Of a DNA stretch of 64,000 nucleotides, positions 25,257-32,553 are shown piece after piece. The position numbers were made by a program, and so were the translations under genes. The notes beneath the pieces were generated by a model. It did no database searches. It was not told the DNA's origin and was given only the letters and a program-made list of their open reading frames with translations. Positions within the stretch are counted from its first letter, which is position 1; every line of letters starts with the position of its first letter. Location: contig NZ_WWHX01000398.1 in assembly GCF_009862125.1 (NCBI RefSeq), forward strand, positions 16,217 to 80,216, written 5' to 3'. Source of the stretch: Streptomyces sp. SID5910. GTDB lineage: Bacteria; Actinomycetota; Actinomycetes; Streptomycetales; Streptomycetaceae.

Positions 25257-25532
25257 ATGGGCAAGGTTGAGTTGACGGACTTCACGGGGGCCGTCATCGC
25301 CCCGGGCAAGCTGGTGGCCTACCCAACCCGCCGCGGGAACCGAGTCCGCAACACGGAGGCCGTGGTCGTCGAGACGATGAGCGACAAGTCCTCCGGGCGA
25401 GTCGTCCCCAAGCTGAAGGTCGCCCCCACGGGCCGGGAGTCGGGGGTGTCGGCACGAAAGACGCTGACCACACAGACCATCGGTGCGGAACACGTTGTCG
25501 TCATCGGTGACACGAAGGGGGAGGGCAAGTGA
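25257..25532 (+). CDS. Hypothetical protein
   Basis: 91 residues from ATG 25257 with GAGGAGAGAG upstream. Beta-rich (VELTDFTGAVIAPGKLVAYP) and basic in the middle; a compact SH3-like fold is possible. Overlaps the next gene by 4 nt. Confidence 0.66.
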   Translation: MGKVELTDFTGAVIAPGKLVAYPTRRGNRVRNTEAVVVETMSDKSSGRVVPKLKVAPTGRESGVSARKTLTTQTIGAEHVVVIGDTKGEGK

Positions 25533-26281
25533 GCGACGTCTTCGAGGTGGGGCAGAAGGTACGCGTCAACGGCGCGGTGGACGGTGAGATCACGTACGGG
25601 CCGTTCCCGAGTACCTTCGGCACCTACACCGGCTACGTGGTCCGCATCGGTGAGAAGGAGCGGCTTCAGAGGGAGCGCGACCTCTCCGCCATCCCCACGC
25701 CGCCCGCCTTCGCCGTGGGCGACGTGGTCACCTACGACTACGGCGAGGGCGGCAAGCTCGTCGCCGGCCCGTTCAAGTCGGAGCACCACGATGACCCCGT
25801 CTGGGTCGTGGAGAAGCCGAACGGCACGCACATGACGCCGACGCAGAACAGCCTAACGAAGGTGGAGGCGCCGGCCGTCAAGGTTGGTGACCGGGTGCGG
25901 GTGGTGAAGGACGATGAATCGTTCGACCCGGGCAAGTTCGTCGGGCTCGTGGGGACTCTGGTCGGGTACGGCACCGCTGGTGGCCCCACGCCCTACAAGG
26001 TGTCCTTCGGCGCGGACGGTGGTCGCCACGGCGACCCGGTTAACGGCTACTGGTTCTGCGCCGAAGTCGAGCCCGTCACTGGCGAAGACACCTACGAGCA
26101 CGACGGCGTGGTCTACGACCTGACGGCGAAGTACCGAGACCGGGAGGGTGACTCCCTCCGCATCAAGCTCGTGAACGACGTCCCGCGCGTGGCCTGGTTC
26201 GGCAATACCCCCGGCGAGTACGACGACACCCTGATGAAGGCCCTGGCACAGTACGGCCCCTTCACCCGCGTCACGGACTGA
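25529..26281 (+). CDS. Protein with tandem SH3/KOW-like modules (paralogue 1)
   Basis: 250 residues from GTG. Three repeats beginning VGQKVRVNG, VGDVVTYDYG and VGDRVRVVKD, each ~50 residues with the hydrophobic-Gly-Asp pattern of KOW/SH3 barrels, then a C-terminal domain (VVYDLTAKYRDREGD...TLMKALAQYGPFTRV). The C-terminal domain is shared with the protein at 26355. Such barrels bind RNA, RNA polymerase or ribosomes in NusG-like proteins, but the phage role is unknown. Confidence 0.68.
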   Translation: MSDVFEVGQKVRVNGAVDGEITYGPFPSTFGTYTGYVVRIGEKERLQRERDLSAIPTPPAFAVGDVVTYDYGEGGKLVAGPFKSEHHDDPVWVVEKPNGTHMTPTQNSLTKVEAPAVKVGDRVRVVKDDESFDPGKFVGLVGTLVGYGTAGGPTPYKVSFGADGGRHGDPVNGYWFCAEVEPVTGEDTYEHDGVVYDLTAKYRDREGDSLRIKLVNDVPRVAWFGNTPGEYDDTLMKALAQYGPFTRVTD

Positions 26282-26297
26282 CCAACCCACACCCCAC

Positions 26298-26326
26298 GGC
26301 CCCCGGACACCGACGATCCGGAGGCC
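26298..26326 (+). terminator. Possible terminator hairpin
   Basis: GGCCCCCGGA and TCCGGAGGCC can pair with one bulge on each side; no T-tract. Located between the two paralogous genes. Confidence 0.4.
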
Positions 26327-26354
26327 TTCGCAAGACACTCACGGAGGAGAGACC

Positions 26355-27113
26355 ATGGCGTTCAAGGTTGGCGACAAGGTGGAGCACCGGACTTTCGGCA
26401 AGGGTGAGATCGTCTTCGGCCCGTTCGAGCACAGCGCGGGTCCGGATCATTACCTGATGAAGCAGGACTACAACGGCGCGCCCTTCACCTTGGCCGTCGG
26501 TGAAGCCATGACGCCGGCCGCGAAGTTCACGGTCGGTGACAAGGTGAAGGGCGCGTTCTCCGGCACCGTCTTCACCATCGCAGGCGGCCCCTTCCGCAAT
26601 GGCGGGAATGAGTGGTACGCCACCCGGACGGCGAGTGGGGACGTCACCTCCAACGGTGCGGGCGTGCTTGTGGCCGTGGACCCGGAGCCGGCGCAGGACA
26701 AGGACGTCAAGGTCGGCGACGTCGTCCGCATCCTGGAGGATGAGGCATTCAACGCCGACGTCAAGGCGGGTGACCTCTTCGTCGTGAAGGCGCTCACCAC
26801 CGACTTCTACGGGACTGAGATCCGTGTCAAGGTCGACGCCGAAGCCGGCGCCCGCATGACTCAGTGGGCCTTCCGCCCGCAGGACTTCGAGAAGGTGGCG
26901 GCCGACAAGGTCGCCGTCGTCGACGGCAAGGTGTACGACCTGTCGGCCAGGTACCGCGACCAGGACGGCGACTACTGGACCTTCAAGGACGTCGCCGGCA
27001 TTGTCCGCGGGCACTGTGCGGGTAGCAACCGCGACACATCTGCGTACATCGGCGCCTACAGCGACACCCTGTCGGACGCCATCGCGTCCTACGGCCCCCT
27101 CGTCCGCGTCTGA
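26355..27113 (+). CDS. Protein with tandem SH3/KOW-like modules (paralogue 2)
   Basis: 252 residues, strong site GGAGGAGAGACC. Repeats start at VGDKVEHRT, VGDKVKGAF and VGDVVRILED; the C-terminus (KVYDLSARYRDQDGDYWTF...LSDAIASYGPLVRV) is clearly homologous to the preceding protein. The pair arose by duplication. A third relative lies at 36876. No catalytic motif. Confidence 0.7.
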   Translation: MAFKVGDKVEHRTFGKGEIVFGPFEHSAGPDHYLMKQDYNGAPFTLAVGEAMTPAAKFTVGDKVKGAFSGTVFTIAGGPFRNGGNEWYATRTASGDVTSNGAGVLVAVDPEPAQDKDVKVGDVVRILEDEAFNADVKAGDLFVVKALTTDFYGTEIRVKVDAEAGARMTQWAFRPQDFEKVAADKVAVVDGKVYDLSARYRDQDGDYWTFKDVAGIVRGHCAGSNRDTSAYIGAYSDTLSDAIASYGPLVRV

Positions 27114-27118
27114 CCCTC

Positions 27119-27149
27119 AGCCCCCGGTGACTTCGGTCCCGGGGGCTTT
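27119..27149 (+). terminator. Intrinsic terminator
   Basis: AGCCCCCGG pairs with CCGGGGGCT around TGACTTCGGTC, followed by TT. Confidence 0.8.
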
Positions 27150-27181
27150 CGGCGTAGGAAGATCCGACGGAGGGGGTAGCG

Positions 27182-27535
27182 ATGTTCTTCGAGTTCAATC
27201 AGAACAACAGCGGGGGCGGCTTCGACTTCGACGCAGAGCGCGGCATCACGCACCACGTCATCGTGGAGGCCGACGACGCCGCGCACGCGAACTACCGCGC
27301 GGAGCGGATCGGCCTCTACTTCGACGGTGACGGCGACTGCGCGTGCTGCGGCTACCGGTGGTCCGAACAGTGGGCCGCCGACAAGGGCGACGAGGTCCCA
27401 AGCATCTACGGCGAGGCCGTTCAGGACTACGACTTCCGGTACCGGTGGATGGGCGCGGACAGACCGGAGGCTTACGTCCACTTCGCCGACGGTCGCGTCC
27501 AGGGCTACGGCTTCGGCCCGAAGGTTCTGAAGTGA
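27182..27535 (+). CDS. Hypothetical protein with CxxC
   Basis: 117 residues. MFFEFNQNNSGGGFDFD opening, a central GDCACCGYRWSEQW with clustered cysteines that may bind zinc, and an acidic/aromatic C-terminal half. Preceded by GACGGAGGGGG. No function assigned. Confidence 0.68.
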   Translation: MFFEFNQNNSGGGFDFDAERGITHHVIVEADDAAHANYRAERIGLYFDGDGDCACCGYRWSEQWAADKGDEVPSIYGEAVQDYDFRYRWMGADRPEAYVHFADGRVQGYGFGPKVLK

Positions 27536-27732
27536 CCGGCGCCTTCCACACCATCGACGCCGCGATGTCCCCCGCACTCGGCGACGTCCGCAGCGCCGGC
27601 CCGGGTGACCTGGTCTACATCCTCCCCGACGCGACGACGAGGAAGGACTTCCCGAAGTACTGGGAGGCGGCGGGCGTTGCGTTGAGTCGGGGTGCGCAAG
27701 TGGTTGTTGTACGACGAGGGGAGACCGGATGA
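27532..27732 (+). CDS. Small hypothetical protein
   Basis: 66 residues from GTG 27532 (4-nt overlap). Contains GDLVYILPDATTRKDFPKYWEAAG and a hydrophobic strand VQVVVVRRG-like end; possibly a small alpha/beta fold. Function unknown. Confidence 0.62.
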   Translation: MTGAFHTIDAAMSPALGDVRSAGPGDLVYILPDATTRKDFPKYWEAAGVALSRGAQVVVVRRGETG

Positions 27733-27866
27733 CCGAGCGTGAGAAGTTCGAAGCCAACGTCGAGGCAGAGGTGATCACCTGCGTGGAGACGGAGGACGTG
27801 GAGGACTTCATGCTGTCCTTCCGCTGCATGCTGACCACCTTCCTGACCACGACGGAGGAGAACTGA
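27729..27866 (+). CDS. 45-residue acidic protein
   Basis: ATG 27729 overlaps the previous stop and its TGA overlaps the next ATG. MTEREKFEANVEAEV then ETEDVEDFMLSF: very acidic and helical. Support comes from the overlaps at both ends. Confidence 0.55.
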   Translation: MTEREKFEANVEAEVITCVETEDVEDFMLSFRCMLTTFLTTTEEN

Positions 27867-28066
27867 TGGACATCAAGCCGGGGCACTTCTACAGGGACCG
27901 CGACGGTGACGTCTGGCAGGCCGTATCCCCGAACGCGCTGATGTTCGCGGCGAACAGGGACCGTGGTCCGGACGTCATCCCGTTCGACATCCTCCCGGCG
28001 GAGACCGTCGAGCGTCAGGACGGCCCGCTTACGGAGGTCCGGCCGATGGGTTGGGAGGAGGTCTGA
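27866..28066 (+). CDS. Small hypothetical protein
   Basis: 66 residues starting at a TGATG overlap. YRDRDGDVWQAVSP resembles the opening of the 21272 protein, and the end VRPMGWEEV resembles those of the next two genes (TTWEDV, AVWEEV). Probably a small beta-barrel family expanded in this phage. Confidence 0.62.
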   Translation: MDIKPGHFYRDRDGDVWQAVSPNALMFAANRDRGPDVIPFDILPAETVERQDGPLTEVRPMGWEEV

Positions 28067-28347
28067 TGGCACGCCGCCTCGTCAGCGACGACCAGCAGGT
28101 GTTCCGCGTCCTCGTCGTCCGACGGCAGCGCAGGGACAACCCCGACTGGGAGCGGGGCAACATCGACTCCCCGCGGTTCTTCTGGGACGGCCCGGAGTAC
28201 ACCACGGCCTACGGTCCGTACAACGCCGTAGGCACCGCCCGCGGGCAGCTCACGTTCCACACGGTAGACGCCTACGGCGAGCCGATGAAGGACGTGGTGA
28301 GCGGCTGTATCCAGCGGGCTCACACGACGTGGGAGGACGTCCAGTGA
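28066..28347 (+). CDS. Hypothetical protein (paralogue of 28344 gene)
   Basis: 93 residues. The pattern VFRVLVVRR...GPYNAVGTARGQ...TWEDV is shared with the following protein, indicating tandem duplication. Function unknown. Confidence 0.65.
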   Translation: MARRLVSDDQQVFRVLVVRRQRRDNPDWERGNIDSPRFFWDGPEYTTAYGPYNAVGTARGQLTFHTVDAYGEPMKDVVSGCIQRAHTTWEDVQ

Positions 28348-28559
28348 GCCGGTCTATCGGCATCGAAGACAACGAGGTGTTCCGTGTCGTCGAGCGCTGG
28401 ACACGGTCTGACGGTTCAACGGGCGTGATCGTCTACGGCCCGTACACCGCGCTTTCGGCGGCCCGTGGGACGCGCAGCCGTGAACGACGGTCGCCGATGG
28501 CCGACAGTTCGGTGTTCACCATCGACCGTGCTCCGGCTGTGTGGGAGGAAGTCGAGTGA
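28344..28559 (+). CDS. Hypothetical protein (paralogue of 28066 gene)
   Basis: 71 residues from GTG, 4-nt overlap. NEVFRVVERW...GPYTALSAARG...VWEEV parallels the preceding gene product. A short, beta-rich protein of unknown role. Confidence 0.64.
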   Translation: MSRSIGIEDNEVFRVVERWTRSDGSTGVIVYGPYTALSAARGTRSRERRSPMADSSVFTIDRAPAVWEEVE

Positions 28560-28690
28560 ACGTCCGTGAGCCCAACATGCGCATCGTCCACGCCCTCCCC
28601 GACATGGAGCCCGTCGAGTTCGACAAGCCGCGAAGCGTGTACGCCTCGTGGATCACGGAGGAACTGATGAGGGAGACGGAGGAAGGGTGA
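28556..28690 (+). CDS. 44-residue hypothetical protein
   Basis: GTG 28556 overlaps the previous stop. Contains MRIVHALPDMEPVEFDKP and an acidic end (RETEEG). Supported only by tight gene packing. Confidence 0.5.
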   Translation: MNVREPNMRIVHALPDMEPVEFDKPRSVYASWITEELMRETEEG

Positions 28691-28695
28691 GGATC

Positions 28696-28977
28696 ATGGA
28701 CGCCGACAACTCCATGGAGGCGCAGTGCGCGCCGTACCGGAGTCGGCTGCGGGCTGAGCCGTTCGCGTCGATCGTCCCGGATCGACGTCCGGAGGTGAAA
28801 TACCACGCGGGTCTAGGACTGGCGAAGCTCGCGGTTGGCTACCTGGGCTGGGGTCGGACGGTTCGAGGCGGGGAGATCTATGAGCGCACGGCCGACGGGT
28901 GGTCGCTCCTGTTCCGCGTCGAGTCCGGCACCCCCGCCGACGAACTTCCCTGGAGGCTGAATGACCAACCCCAGTAA
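28696..28977 (+). CDS. Hypothetical protein
   Basis: 93 residues from ATG 28696 (GGAGGAAGG 8-12 nt upstream); a GTG at 28687 overlapping the previous stop is an alternative. Contains AKLAVGYLGWGRTVRGGEIYERTADGW-type strands. Function unknown. Confidence 0.6.
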   Translation: MDADNSMEAQCAPYRSRLRAEPFASIVPDRRPEVKYHAGLGLAKLAVGYLGWGRTVRGGEIYERTADGWSLLFRVESGTPADELPWRLNDQPQ

Positions 28978-29368
28978 GGCCAAGGGAACCGCCTGGGAGT
29001 CGGCGTTCGTCGCATACCTTCGCGAGCACCACAACCCCGACGCACGTCGCAATGTGCAGATGGGCGCGAAGGACATCGGTGACGTGGATGGGTACTTCCT
29101 CCACGCGGCAGAGCTGAAGGCAGAGAAGTCCATCACCCTCGCCGACTACATCGCGCAGGCCAACCGCGAAGCCATCCACGCCGGCCAGCCCTTCGGGTGC
29201 GCGGTGGTGAAGCGGCGCATGAAGGGGACGGCCGACGGCTACGTCGTGAGGGACGTGCGGACGGACGTCAGGCTCGTGACTCGGCTGAAGATCATGGAGG
29301 AGGCGCTCCAGGATGCCGACTACGACCGCTGGTGCGACATAGACGAGGAGCTAAGGGAGGCAGCGTGA
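28961..29368 (+). CDS. Holliday junction resolvase-like PD-(D/E)XK nuclease
   Basis: 135 residues. SKAKGTAWESAFVAYL (conserved Glu), ARRNVQMGAKDIGDVDGYF (catalytic Asp) and AELKAEKS (E-x-K) followed by LADYIAQANREA match the Hjc-like resolvases common in actinophages. It would resolve branched DNA before packaging. Overlaps the preceding gene by 17 nt and the next by 4 nt. Confidence 0.8.
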   Translation: MTNPSKAKGTAWESAFVAYLREHHNPDARRNVQMGAKDIGDVDGYFLHAAELKAEKSITLADYIAQANREAIHAGQPFGCAVVKRRMKGTADGYVVRDVRTDVRLVTRLKIMEEALQDADYDRWCDIDEELREAA

Positions 29369-29544
29369 AGCGCACCGTCACCTTCACGGGAATTCTGGAG
29401 TACGACCCTGCGGACTACAGCACGGACCCGGAGGAGCGTGTCGACTTCGCGCTGACGCACGGCGACAAGCACGCCGACTACTTCCTCTTTCACACGGGAG
29501 AGGTGCGGGTCGTCGACGACCACAACAGTAACCCGGGCGAGTAG
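29365..29544 (+). CDS. Small hypothetical protein
   Basis: 59 residues from GTG, overlapping the resolvase stop. Acidic with a beta opening (RTVTFTGILEYDPADYS). It ends the operon 2 nt before operator copy 4. Confidence 0.6.
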   Translation: MKRTVTFTGILEYDPADYSTDPEERVDFALTHGDKHADYFLFHTGEVRVVDDHNSNPGE

Positions 29545-29546
29545 CC

Positions 29547-29564
29547 GCGTAAAACGACTCACGC
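29547..29564 (+). promoter_or_regulatory. Palindromic operator (stoperator-like), copy 4
   Basis: GCGTAAAACGACTCACGC directly after the preceding stop and before the terminator that precedes the primase-helicase gene: the placement expected of a stoperator. Confidence 0.72.
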
Positions 29565-29589
29565 GGCAGCGCCGCCAAGCACTGACACA

Positions 29590-29614
29590 GGGGCGCCCTC
29601 CGGGGCGCCCCTTT
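29590..29614 (+). terminator. Intrinsic terminator
   Basis: GGGGCGCCC and GGGCGCCCC pair around a 4-nt loop (TCCG), followed by TTT. Confidence 0.85.
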
Positions 29615-29638
29615 GGTATGCACGAGAGGGGAGAGACC

Positions 29639-32131
29639 TTGCGACTGTCCGACATCCTGGGGCGGCTGGAGGGGGTCGAAGAAGATCACGACGGCCACCT
29701 TGCGCTGTGCCCCCAGCACAACGACCGTGCGCATCCGTCACTGAAGCTCACGCTCAAGACTGACGGCATGCTCCTCATGGTCTGCCGGACCGGGTGCCCG
29801 AAGCCGAAGATCCTGGAGAAGATGCGGCTGCGGGAGTCCGACCTCTACGACGTCGTGAACGACCTGGGCGCGAGCACCATTTCCGCACGGGCGCCGGAGA
29901 GCATCGGCCCCGGGGAGATAGCCGGCCTGCGGACCCTCGTCGACGACTGCACGCACGCGCTCCAGGACACGTCTCCGCATCCGTGGGCGGAGGACACGCG
30001 AGGCTACGCGGCCCGACGCTTCGGTCTGAGCGTCGAACAGTGCGCAGACCTCGACGTCGGCTTCTACGACCCTGCGTACTCGCGGCCGTTCCCCTGGCTC
30101 TCCCGTGGCTTCACGCGGTACCCGCGGCTGACGGTCCCTCTGACCGGCTTCGACGGCGTGATCCGTGGCCTTCAGGGGCGCGACCTGTCGACGAAGTGCC
30201 CCGCCCGCTGGGTCTCCCTGACGAACGTCGACGGCAAGCAGTGGGCGAAGTACGGCGTGTTCCGCTCCGGCGCCGGGTACGACACGGTCCTCATCTGCGA
30301 GGGGCCGGGCGACGCTCTGACGGCCGTCGGCGCGGGCTACGACTCCGTAGCCATCCGCGGCGCTGGGCTCGCTCGTAACGCGGCTCTCGTCGCCGAACTG
30401 GCCGACGGCCTGCGGGACCTGGACGTCGTCATTGCCGGCGACCGGGACCGGGCAGGAGCGGGGTTCACCGACTCACTGGCCGTCGCCCTCGTCCGCGCGG
30501 GCGTCATGGTGCGTCGTCTGGAGATCCCGCACGACGGCGATGACCTCACCGACTGGCGCGAGCGCGACACCGAAGCCTTCCCCGGGCAGCTCCACGCAGC
30601 CGTGCGAGCGGCGTCGGTCGTCGAATTGGAGGCACCGAAACCGGAGCCGGTGACGGCGAAGGACGAGGACGACGTCAACGCCACTGACGCCGCCCTTCAG
30701 ACCATGTCGCAGTCGGCCCGGGAAGCCTTCGACCTCACCGACGTTGGCGTTGCCGTCCGCCTCCGCGACTACATGGCTCGCTCCGGTGGGGGGGTGCGCT
30801 ACGCATCTGGACTCGGCTTCCTCGTCTGGGACGGGAAGGTGTGGGCGCCGGGGAACGACGAGGTTAGGACGGCGCTGCTTCAGATGGGTGCGGAGCTGAT
30901 CGCGTCGGGCGACGACGGGGCGCGAAAGATTGCGCTGCGGGCGCTGACCAACCGGGCCATCGAAGACATCATCAAGGTTCTGCCGTCGGTGCCCGGCGTC
31001 CCAGCGTCGGCGGGCGACTTCGACGCGGACCCGGAACTCCTGTCCGTCGCGAACGGGACCGTCAACCTCCGTACGAAGGAGCTGCGCCCGCACGATCCCT
31101 CAGACATGATCACCCGTCGCCTCGACGTCGCGTACCGTCCGGGTGCGAAGGCGGAGAGGTGGGAGACCTTCCTGACGGAGATCTTCCCCGCGCATCCGGA
31201 GCTTCCCGCCTTCATGCGACGGCTCGTCGGGTACGGGGTCACAGGCAGCACCGCAGAGCAGTGCTTCGTGTTCATGCACGGTCAGGGGGCGAACGGGAAG
31301 TCAGCCTTCCTTGACGCCCTGATCTACGTCTTCCGCGGTGTCGTGAAGTCGACGGAGTTCAGCACCTTCGAGCAACGCACGGCCGTGGGCCAGGCGTCGC
31401 CAGAATTGGCCGCTCTCCGCGGGGCGCGGCTCGTGACGGCGAGCGAAACGGAGAAGTACTCCCGTCTTGCGGAGGCCCTCGTGAAGCAGTTGACGGGTGG
31501 CGACCCGGTGACGTGCCGTGCGCTGTACGGCAACCCGTTCACCTACGTGCCCAGCTTCCTCCTCATGGTCGCTGGCAACTACAAGCCGGCCATCCTGTCA
31601 CAGGACTTGGGTGTGTGGAGGCGCGTCAAGTTGGTCCCATTCGAAGCCACGTTCCGCGGCTCGAAGGCGGACACGTCCCTTCCCGCGACCCTGCGGGGAG
31701 AGGCGGAGGGCATCCTCGCCTGGGCCGTTGGCGGCGCCGCGGAGTGGTACGCCCACGGCCTCCAGGAGCCCGACTCCATCGCCACAGCCACGCAGGACTA
31801 TCGGGAGAGCGAAGACCGCCTTGCGGAGTTCCTCGCGGCCCGGTGCGTCGAAGAGGCGGACGCCCGTGTTGCCCCCATGGCCATCCGCCGTGCCTACGCG
31901 GAGTGGGCAGAGGACGCCGGCCTGAGCCGGAAGGAAGTGCTCTCCGGCTGGGCGCTGGGCGTGGAACTGGAGTCCCGCAACTTCGCGAAGGTCAAGCGGG
32001 GCGGGCGCTGGGGCTTCGAAGGGCTGCGGCTGAAGACGGATACGGAACTCCAGATGGATTCCGCCACGGGGGCGGACGACGACACGACCACTGACACGGA
32101 CATCTTCGGGCAACAGAAGGAGGCAGCGTGA
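29639..32131 (+). CDS. Fused DNA primase / SF3 (D5-like) helicase
   Basis: 830 residues. TTG 29639 is preferred because AGGGGAGAG precedes it by ~5 nt; ATG 29618 lies in the terminator trailer without a site. An N-terminal CHC2-type zinc finger (CPQH...CRTGC), a Toprim region (VLICEGPGDALTAVGAG, then VVIAGDRDRAG), a D5_N-like linker, and a superfamily 3 helicase (FMHGQGANGKSAFLD, Walker A at about 545-558). It primes and unwinds DNA in phage replication. The next gene overlaps by 4 nt. Same arrangement as in phiC31-like phages. Confidence 0.92.
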   Translation: MRLSDILGRLEGVEEDHDGHLALCPQHNDRAHPSLKLTLKTDGMLLMVCRTGCPKPKILEKMRLRESDLYDVVNDLGASTISARAPESIGPGEIAGLRTLVDDCTHALQDTSPHPWAEDTRGYAARRFGLSVEQCADLDVGFYDPAYSRPFPWLSRGFTRYPRLTVPLTGFDGVIRGLQGRDLSTKCPARWVSLTNVDGKQWAKYGVFRSGAGYDTVLICEGPGDALTAVGAGYDSVAIRGAGLARNAALVAELADGLRDLDVVIAGDRDRAGAGFTDSLAVALVRAGVMVRRLEIPHDGDDLTDWRERDTEAFPGQLHAAVRAASVVELEAPKPEPVTAKDEDDVNATDAALQTMSQSAREAFDLTDVGVAVRLRDYMARSGGGVRYASGLGFLVWDGKVWAPGNDEVRTALLQMGAELIASGDDGARKIALRALTNRAIEDIIKVLPSVPGVPASAGDFDADPELLSVANGTVNLRTKELRPHDPSDMITRRLDVAYRPGAKAERWETFLTEIFPAHPELPAFMRRLVGYGVTGSTAEQCFVFMHGQGANGKSAFLDALIYVFRGVVKSTEFSTFEQRTAVGQASPELAALRGARLVTASETEKYSRLAEALVKQLTGGDPVTCRALYGNPFTYVPSFLLMVAGNYKPAILSQDLGVWRRVKLVPFEATFRGSKADTSLPATLRGEAEGILAWAVGGAAEWYAHGLQEPDSIATATQDYRESEDRLAEFLAARCVEEADARVAPMAIRRAYAEWAEDAGLSRKEVLSGWALGVELESRNFAKVKRGGRWGFEGLRLKTDTELQMDSATGADDDTTTDTDIFGQQKEAA

Positions 32132-32553
32132 GCGAGGAACTAGCCGCCTACGTCGTGACGACAGGCGAGTACAGCGACTACAGGATCAGGGGCGTCTTCT
32201 TCGACGAGGCTTCCGCGCGTCGCTACGCCGACGGTCTCAGCGACAGCGATGTGGAGGTGGAGGAGTACCCGGCTCGCGGCCCGGAGTTTGTGGCTGGACG
32301 CGACATCTTCATCTGGACACGGGTCGACGCGAGGACCGGGGACGTCATGCGTGAGTGGTCGTCGGTCTCTGTCCGCGATGCGGGGGACCACGATGGGCAG
32401 TGCTCGACACGCGTCTACTCGTCGAGCATGACCATAGGTCAGGTACTGGAGTACACCGTCAGCACCATCGCCGACGTGACGCAGGAGGAGCGAGCCCGCA
32501 AGTCCCACGCGGAGCACGTCGCGAAGAAGCGCGCGGAGGTGATGGGGCTTTGA
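32128..32553 (+). CDS. Hypothetical protein between helicase and polymerase
   Basis: 141 residues, GTG start overlapping the helicase stop and its own stop overlapping the polymerase TTG. AYVVTTGEYSDYRIRGVFFDEASARRYADGL is a typical small beta-alpha-beta 'DUF' pattern of phage accessory proteins; the rest is a helical tail. Coupling suggests a replication accessory role, not shown. Confidence 0.68.
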   Translation: MSEELAAYVVTTGEYSDYRIRGVFFDEASARRYADGLSDSDVEVEEYPARGPEFVAGRDIFIWTRVDARTGDVMREWSSVSVRDAGDHDGQCSTRVYSSSMTIGQVLEYTVSTIADVTQEERARKSHAEHVAKKRAEVMGL

